From: Panax quinquefolius
Taxonomy: Eukaryota; Streptophyta; Magnoliopsida; Apiales; Araliaceae
DNA: 64,000 nucleotides
Direction: 5' to 3'
Assembly (NCBI GenBank): GCA_020205615.1
Contig: CM035153.1
Coordinates: forward strand, 80,985,853 to 81,049,852
Part shown: positions 59,346 through 64,000 of the stretch, piece by piece
How positions within the stretch are numbered: the first letter of the stretch is position 1
How the letters are laid out: each line of letters opens with the position of its first letter
The notes under the pieces: model-generated
Seen by the model: only the letters and a program-made list of their open reading frames with translations
Database searches by the model: none
What the model was told of the DNA's origin: nothing
Position numbers and translations under genes: made by a program

Positions 59346-60575
59346 ATGACGAGTTTGCTATTATGCTCAAAGAACTACACCAATCTACTCGGGGTCCAAA
59401 ATTACCCATCCATACAGAATCCTCTACACATGGAGGAATCCAGGCCAAACAATACCTACTCAACCGAGTCATCCATACTAGGTGGCGATCGTGGTATTGG
59501 CAAAAAGATGGAAACCCAGATACCTAAACCTCATTCCAATAAAGAAATCACAAATCTCGGGGATGATCGAGAGACTATGGATATAAAAAGAAAGTCCAAC
59601 AAATGGAGGAGACCATCCGGTCAATCAAAGGGACCGTAAACTATGGGAGTGTCACCTATTTGATTTTTGCATATTCGAGGGGCTCGCATTATCCCGCCAA
59701 ATTCAAAGTCGAGTTTGAAAAGTCTACAATGGGAAGGAGATCCTATATGCACTGAAAGTGTACATCGCTTAACTGGGATCTTATTTGAAGATGAAAGCCT
59801 CGGGGATGCAACTTTTTCAAAAGAGTCTCTTTGGAGAGGTTAAGGCATGGTATGGAATGACTTGACAATGCCAAAATCCTGGCTCGGGAATAATTGGCCC
59901 ACGCCTTTCTAAATCGATCTGATAGCCGATCACAAATGACACTGATCGATACCAAGTGACTAAAGTCAAAAAGCAAAATCTGAGAATCTTTTCCGAGAAT
60001 ATGCCCGATGGTGGAGACATCTAGTAGCGCAAGTCATTCCATCCAATGAGCGAAGTAAATCGAGATGGTAATGGCGTTTATTGATATCCAAGAGGCTCTT
60101 TACTATGAGAGGATCTTAGCAAGCATAGGAAAGCCGTTCTCGGAAATGATCAAACACGGAGAAATGGCGAGATATGGGCACTCAAGGCGAGCAAGATTAA
60201 AGACTTCACCGCCTTGGAAGCGATGCCGCCAACATATCTGAGACTAGCAAGTACGCGAAAGCGATCCCAAGGGTGTACCCAATAAAGGCAATGAAGATGT
60301 GTCCCTTGTTGAACATGGGCAAGTTAGGAGACCAACCCTACAGTCCCCCCATTTGGAAAATGCAAGACAATCGCCATCTTAACAACGATCTGCGTTTAAC
60401 CAATACCCAGTTAGGAAAAGAAAATTTGAAAGAAGCGGAAAATCGAATTGTTCACTCCACTAAAGGCGATTCCCTTGAAAATGTGTTGGCAATATTAGTG
60501 GATCACAAGAATATTACCGAACTAGCTCATCTAGTATCTTTTCATGGAAATATACCAAAGCCGGATCACATCTAG
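59346..60575 (+). pseudogene. gag remnant of Ogre/Tat-like element E2
   Basis: N-terminal block 59346-59639 (EESRPNNTYS... GDDRETMDIKRKSNKWRRPS), then a Retrotrans_gag-like core in several frames at 59690-60120: PAKFKV-EFEK, GDPICTEKVYIA, LGMQLFQKSLFGE-like, then REYARWWRHLVAQVIPSM-like. 60273-60575 is open but I recognise no domain in it. The element is cut off by Tekay LTR4 near 60660. Confidence 0.65.
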
Positions 60576-60659
60576 TATCTTCTCAAATCTAGTATCTTTT
60601 CATGAAAATTACCAAACTGGATCACAAGAAAATTCCTTGATATTTGCGCTTTCATTTAG
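60576..60659. other. junction between E2 remnant and LTR4
   Basis: Contains three near-repeats of CTAGTATCTTTTCATG (about 60530, 60589, 60656), suggesting local slippage or a repair/assembly scar. No coding. Confidence 0.5.
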
Positions 60660-61604
60660 TATCTTTTCATGGAAATATTCTTACGAGAATTCTTGAATTT
60701 TACTCTACAAAGCGGTATCATATTGACAATTTGGGCGTTATTAGTTCTGGACAAATTAATTCGTGAACTTGTTTTATTGAATTCTTATATCATTGTCATC
60801 ATCCTCATATTTATATTATGTTGAAAGTCATACGTGGCCTATAGTGCATAGATGGACTTGGTATGATTATGACCAAGGATTATTCGGTATAATCATGACC
60901 GTAATGTTACAAATGATGTGGTAAAAGTTCTTTTTTGGTAGTAGTGCATTAATGGACGAGTTGTTGGCATGATCATGACCATTGATGAATACACGAATGT
61001 CCTTGGCCCGTAGTGCATGGATAATTTGTGGTCGTGATACTAAAGAATATCCTTGGGCAGTAGTAGTGAGGTGATTCAATGATGTGGATTATTTATTAAA
61101 ATTTGAGTCTCAACGATAAAAGTGATGAAAAACCTTTTAAATCATAAAAGATAGTAGATTTTATTCTCTACTTGACTCTTTTAATGGATTGCTTGATCCA
61201 CTGCAGATTAAACTTGATGTTTGTTATATTGTATCGGTTTAACACTTTGTTTAAGGCTAATGATAATTTATTACGCATTATCTTAGTCATAATATTTCTT
61301 CTTGGGCTAGTTGAGCTCACCTTTCTTTCACCGCATTCTATTCGAGGAAATGAGAGCGTAATGGGACTTAGCCTGGGAAGCGGAGTGATGGTCTAGATAG
61401 TGTATTAGTAGTCCTCACTATTTTGTTAAATAGTGTGATAATAAATGTAATGAGGACTTATTACGAGAGTGGATATTATCTAGAAGACAATATTTGTATT
61501 AAAACTCATGACTCTTATTGTATATTTAAGATTGTATTTGTATTACGTACCATGTATTTGGCGACTCAAAATAGGTGATGTATACCTATTTTGGGGCATC
61601 ATGA
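60660..61604 (+). repeat. truncated 5' LTR of Tekay-like element G (LTR4)
   Basis: Only the 3' third of the LTR remains, clearly collinear with LTR3 from ATTCTTGAATTTTAC (~60690) onward. It includes stem-loop remnants (60840-61060), the CTTAGTCATAATATT and GGGCTAGTTGAGCTCACC blocks shared with LTR1 (21643, 21668) and the end TTTTGGGGCATCA. Confidence 0.83.
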
Positions 61605-61621
61605 TTAGTATCAAAGCTTAG
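61605..61621 (+). promoter_or_regulatory. primer-binding site of element G
   Basis: TTAGTATCAAAGCTTA, corresponding to the PBS of H (TTGTATCAAAGCTTAGG) and to the initiator tRNA-Met type. Confidence 0.7.
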
Positions 61622-61788
61622 GATATGATCCCTGGCTAAGATGTGAGACAAGAACTAGGAGGGAGAGACGGGAAATTCTTTTGCTAGTATGACCTACCTA
61701 AGTTTATTTGGTATTTAATTGGTCGGTCAGAGTATAGGGATAATATGTGATATGTTATTTAACCCTTGTTTTGTGGAAGTATTTGATA

Positions 61789-62925
61789 ATGACATCCGAG
61801 AATGTTGAGAATATCAATGGAGCACAGGAGACCGTTGAGTCTCCACAGATGAATACCCAAGATAATGTGCAACAAGAAGACAATAACCCTCATGCAAATA
61901 ACAACACCGACAAATGATGAGCGATTGATTGTTTAGAGGCTTTACGTAATTCATGCGACATCGGAAAGAGAGACTCATGTCCAAAATGCAAGTGTAAACA
62001 CTTTGGAAACTCTCGGATGATCCAACGCTAAGCAGTTCAAGGAGCTGGGACCACCGAAGTTTTTGGAGAGCCAAAACCACTTAAGGCGGAGGCGTGGATA
62101 AAAGCAGATCAACAAGATATTCGATGTCTTAGGATGCTTCAGGAGCAAAAGGTTCCCTTTGCCACCTTCATTATATTGCGGAGGTAGATTCTTGGTGGGA
62201 ATCGTAAAGCGTACTCAAACTCAGACTTTGAAGATGTCTTGGGAGAAGTTCCATGAACTTTTCAAGCGACAAGTACTTTCCGAAAGTATCCGTCACGTGA
62301 AAGAGGTAGAGTTCATTAAAAAGCCAAGTTTCTTTGAGTTGTCCGGTTTCATCCCATTTAGTTGATAATGAGGAGAGAATGGCGTGGATGTTTCTAAGAG
62401 GTTTGAAACCCAAGATCGTCGATACCTTATCTCTCACAAACTTTGCTTGTATTAGGATGTTGTGAATAGGGCTCGATTATTGGAATGCGATAATGAGTCA
62501 ACCTAACCAAGAGAGAAGCGGTGACGACAAAATGATAATACCGGTGAGAGTAGTCATCGAAGAGGTGACAACAAGCGTGGAGGAATCAACGGGCGAAATG
62601 GTAACCACTTGGTGGTAATCATGGCTAAAACAATAAGAATGGACATTTCAAAAGAGGAGATTCAACAATGATGGAAAGGCGTCGGCATCATTTTTGTCGT
62701 TAAGGAAGGAGAACGACCACCTATCATATGTTTCAAATGTGGAGAGAGGGACACATCGGTCAAAGCTGCCGCGATGCCATCTAAAGCATGTTATAATTGT
62801 GGAAAGAAGGTCACTGGCCCGATTTTGTCGTGCAGAAACAAGTCCGGTGGGATGGAGGCATTAAAGGTCGTCCAGATAAGAAAAAACCGGTAGTTCAAGG
62901 GAGAGCGTTTGTCGTGACCTCCCGA
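61789..62925 (+). pseudogene. gag of Tekay-like element G
   Basis: Start ATG 61789 (MTSENVENINGAQETVE). Core words are EVFGEPKPLKAEAWI (~62055-62100), WEKFHELFKRQVLSESIRHV (62241-62300) and AWMFLRGLKPKIVDTLSLTN (~62382-62440). Nucleocapsid: two knuckles, CFKCGER (~62732) and CYNCGKK (~62790), both damaged by frameshifts. Double knuckles and the initiator-Met PBS fit the Tekay/Del chromoviruses. Confidence 0.83.
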
Positions 62926-63200
62926 AAGCAAGGAACCCGACGAGGTCATCACGGGTAAGCTTATCATAAACTCTAGCGAAGTATATACCTTATTTGATAC
63001 GGTTCTACCCATTCCTTTATTTCTTCTACTTGTGCTCAACGTTTAAATTTGACTCAGGAGAAATTAAGATTTGACTTATCTGTTAAAACTCCGTTGGGAG
63101 AAACCTTCATTACATCCTTTGTTTATAAGTCTTGTTTGGTTCAAATTGGTACCCTCACATTACTTACGTCGATCTTATTTCATTGAAAATACTTGCGTTT
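62926..63200 (+). pseudogene. protease of element G
   Basis: VITGKLIINSSEVYTLFDT (62945-63000) then a one- or two-base loss at the active-site Gly, after which STHSFISSTCAQRLNL-like text continues in another frame. Homologue of 26303-26562. Confidence 0.83.
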
Positions 63201-64000
63201 GGCGTGATTCTAGGGATTGATTGGTTAACTACTCATCATGCAAAAATTGATTGTTTTTCGTAAGGTTGTTAGCTTTCATATTCCTAACCAACCTATTATG
63301 CGAGTTCAAACAACCAAACCATTAAAATCAATCATTGTCATCTCAAGCAATAAAGCTATTCGTTTATTAAAAAGCGGATGTCAAGCTTTCTTAGCTCATA
63401 TCATGATTTAAACAAAAATAAATCGGGTTTTGAATGATATTTCTATTGTTAATAAATTTCTGACGTATTCTCAGAAGAACTTACTGGCCTACCCCTGAGG
63501 CGTGAACTTGAATTTTGTATCAACCTTGAACCCGATGACAAAACCCATTTCCAAAGCCCCATATCGAATGGCTCTATTGAACTTGAGGAGTTAAAAACCC
63601 AACTACGAGAATTGTTAGACATCGGTTTCATTCGTCTCTAGTACATCTCCATGGGGTACTCTCACATTACATTCGTGAAGAAGAAAGATGGAAGTATGTG
63701 ACTTTGTATTGATTATCGGGAGTTAAATCATGTCACCATCAAGAATAGTATCCGATTACCTCGTATTGATGACTGTTTGACTGTTGCAAAGGCGCTAAAT
63801 TCTTTTCAAAGATCGATCAACGTTAGGATATCATCGATTTAAAAATTAGAACAAATGACATTCCAAAGGCGACTTTCGGAACTTCGATGACGGGCATTAT
63901 GAATTTTTAGTCATGTCTTTTAGATTGACTAATGCTCTCTTTGCTTTCATGGATATGATGAACCGAGTATTCAAGGAATATTTGGATCACTTTGTGGTCG
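63201..64000 (+). pseudogene. protease-RT linker and RT of element G, cut by window end
   Basis: Linker 63201-63470, then KPISKAPYRM-like (~63541), [13 protein letters not shown], FVKKKDGSM (63672-63698), CIDYRELNHVTIKNSIRLPR-like (~63704-63765), GAKFFSKID (~63791-63817), [18 protein letters not shown] (~63895-63936) and [15 protein letters not shown] at the end. The window stops before the IDD box. Chromovirus-type RT; full of frameshifts. Confidence 0.86.

Noticed and set aside
60273..60575. Possible host gene fragment (100 codons)
   Set aside because: Continuous with the E2 gag remnant and followed by an LTR junction; no host domain recognised.
1..64000. Organellar DNA insertions, rRNA, tRNA or telomere repeats
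   Set aside because: No recognisable stretch was seen when reading through. Only a similarity search could exclude short ones.

Overview
The window is nuclear DNA from a flowering plant. It consists almost entirely of nested, decaying LTR retrotransposons, as in pericentromeric or other heterochromatin. I found no convincing host gene, rRNA, tRNA or CRISPR array. The DNA is AT-rich, no element has an intact polyprotein, and the landmarks are LTRs beginning TG and ending CA, primer-binding sites (PBS), polypurine tracts (PPT), 5-bp target-site duplications (TSD) and frame-broken gag/pol. The species cannot be fixed from the sequence.

Layout. (A) 1-3235 and 16930-19044: an Athila-like Ty3/gypsy element on + (gag, protease, RT, RNase H, integrase), split by (B) and cut by a 100-N gap at 19045-19144. 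(B) 3236-16924: a complete Athila-like element on -, with both LTRs, a tRNA-Asp-type PBS, a PPT, gag-pol, a third ORF after integrase, and a perfect GAAGG TSD. A solo copia LTR (C1, 5284-7160, TSD CTACC) sits inside B. After the gap come a Tekay/Del-like gypsy 3' LTR (LTR1, 19156-21979), a truncated Ty1/copia end with its 3' LTR (C2, 21980-24818), a truncated Tekay-like element on - (H, 24819-30613) and a 3'-truncated copia on - (F, 30614-36726). From 36727 to 60670 lie Ogre/Tat-like LTRs rich in (TA)n: E3 on - (38404-40674), solo E1 (42307-44954, inside Tekay LTR3), and E2, a 5' LTR with PBS and gag remnant. E2 is split by a solo copia LTR (C3, 45506-47394) and by (D) 48788-58018, an Athila-like element with both LTRs, gag, protease and the third ORF but no RT, RNase H or integrase. 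The window ends in a 5'-truncated Tekay-like element on + (G, 60660-64000).

Nothing here works as a metabolic or host pathway. The most interesting material is in the regulatory architecture of the elements. B and D both keep an ORF in the env position, preceded by a matching candidate splice acceptor and by GC-rich dyads that recur in their own LTRs, and followed by an internal PPT-like block. The copia C LTRs carry a series of perfect hairpins with 3-nt loops upstream of the TATA box. Tekay LTRs carry tandem stem-loop modules, and the Ogre-like LTRs carry ~33-bp tandem repeats plus composite TA arrays. Several junctions look like assembly artefacts and are flagged.

All family names come from motif recognition by eye; no database search or alignment was run.
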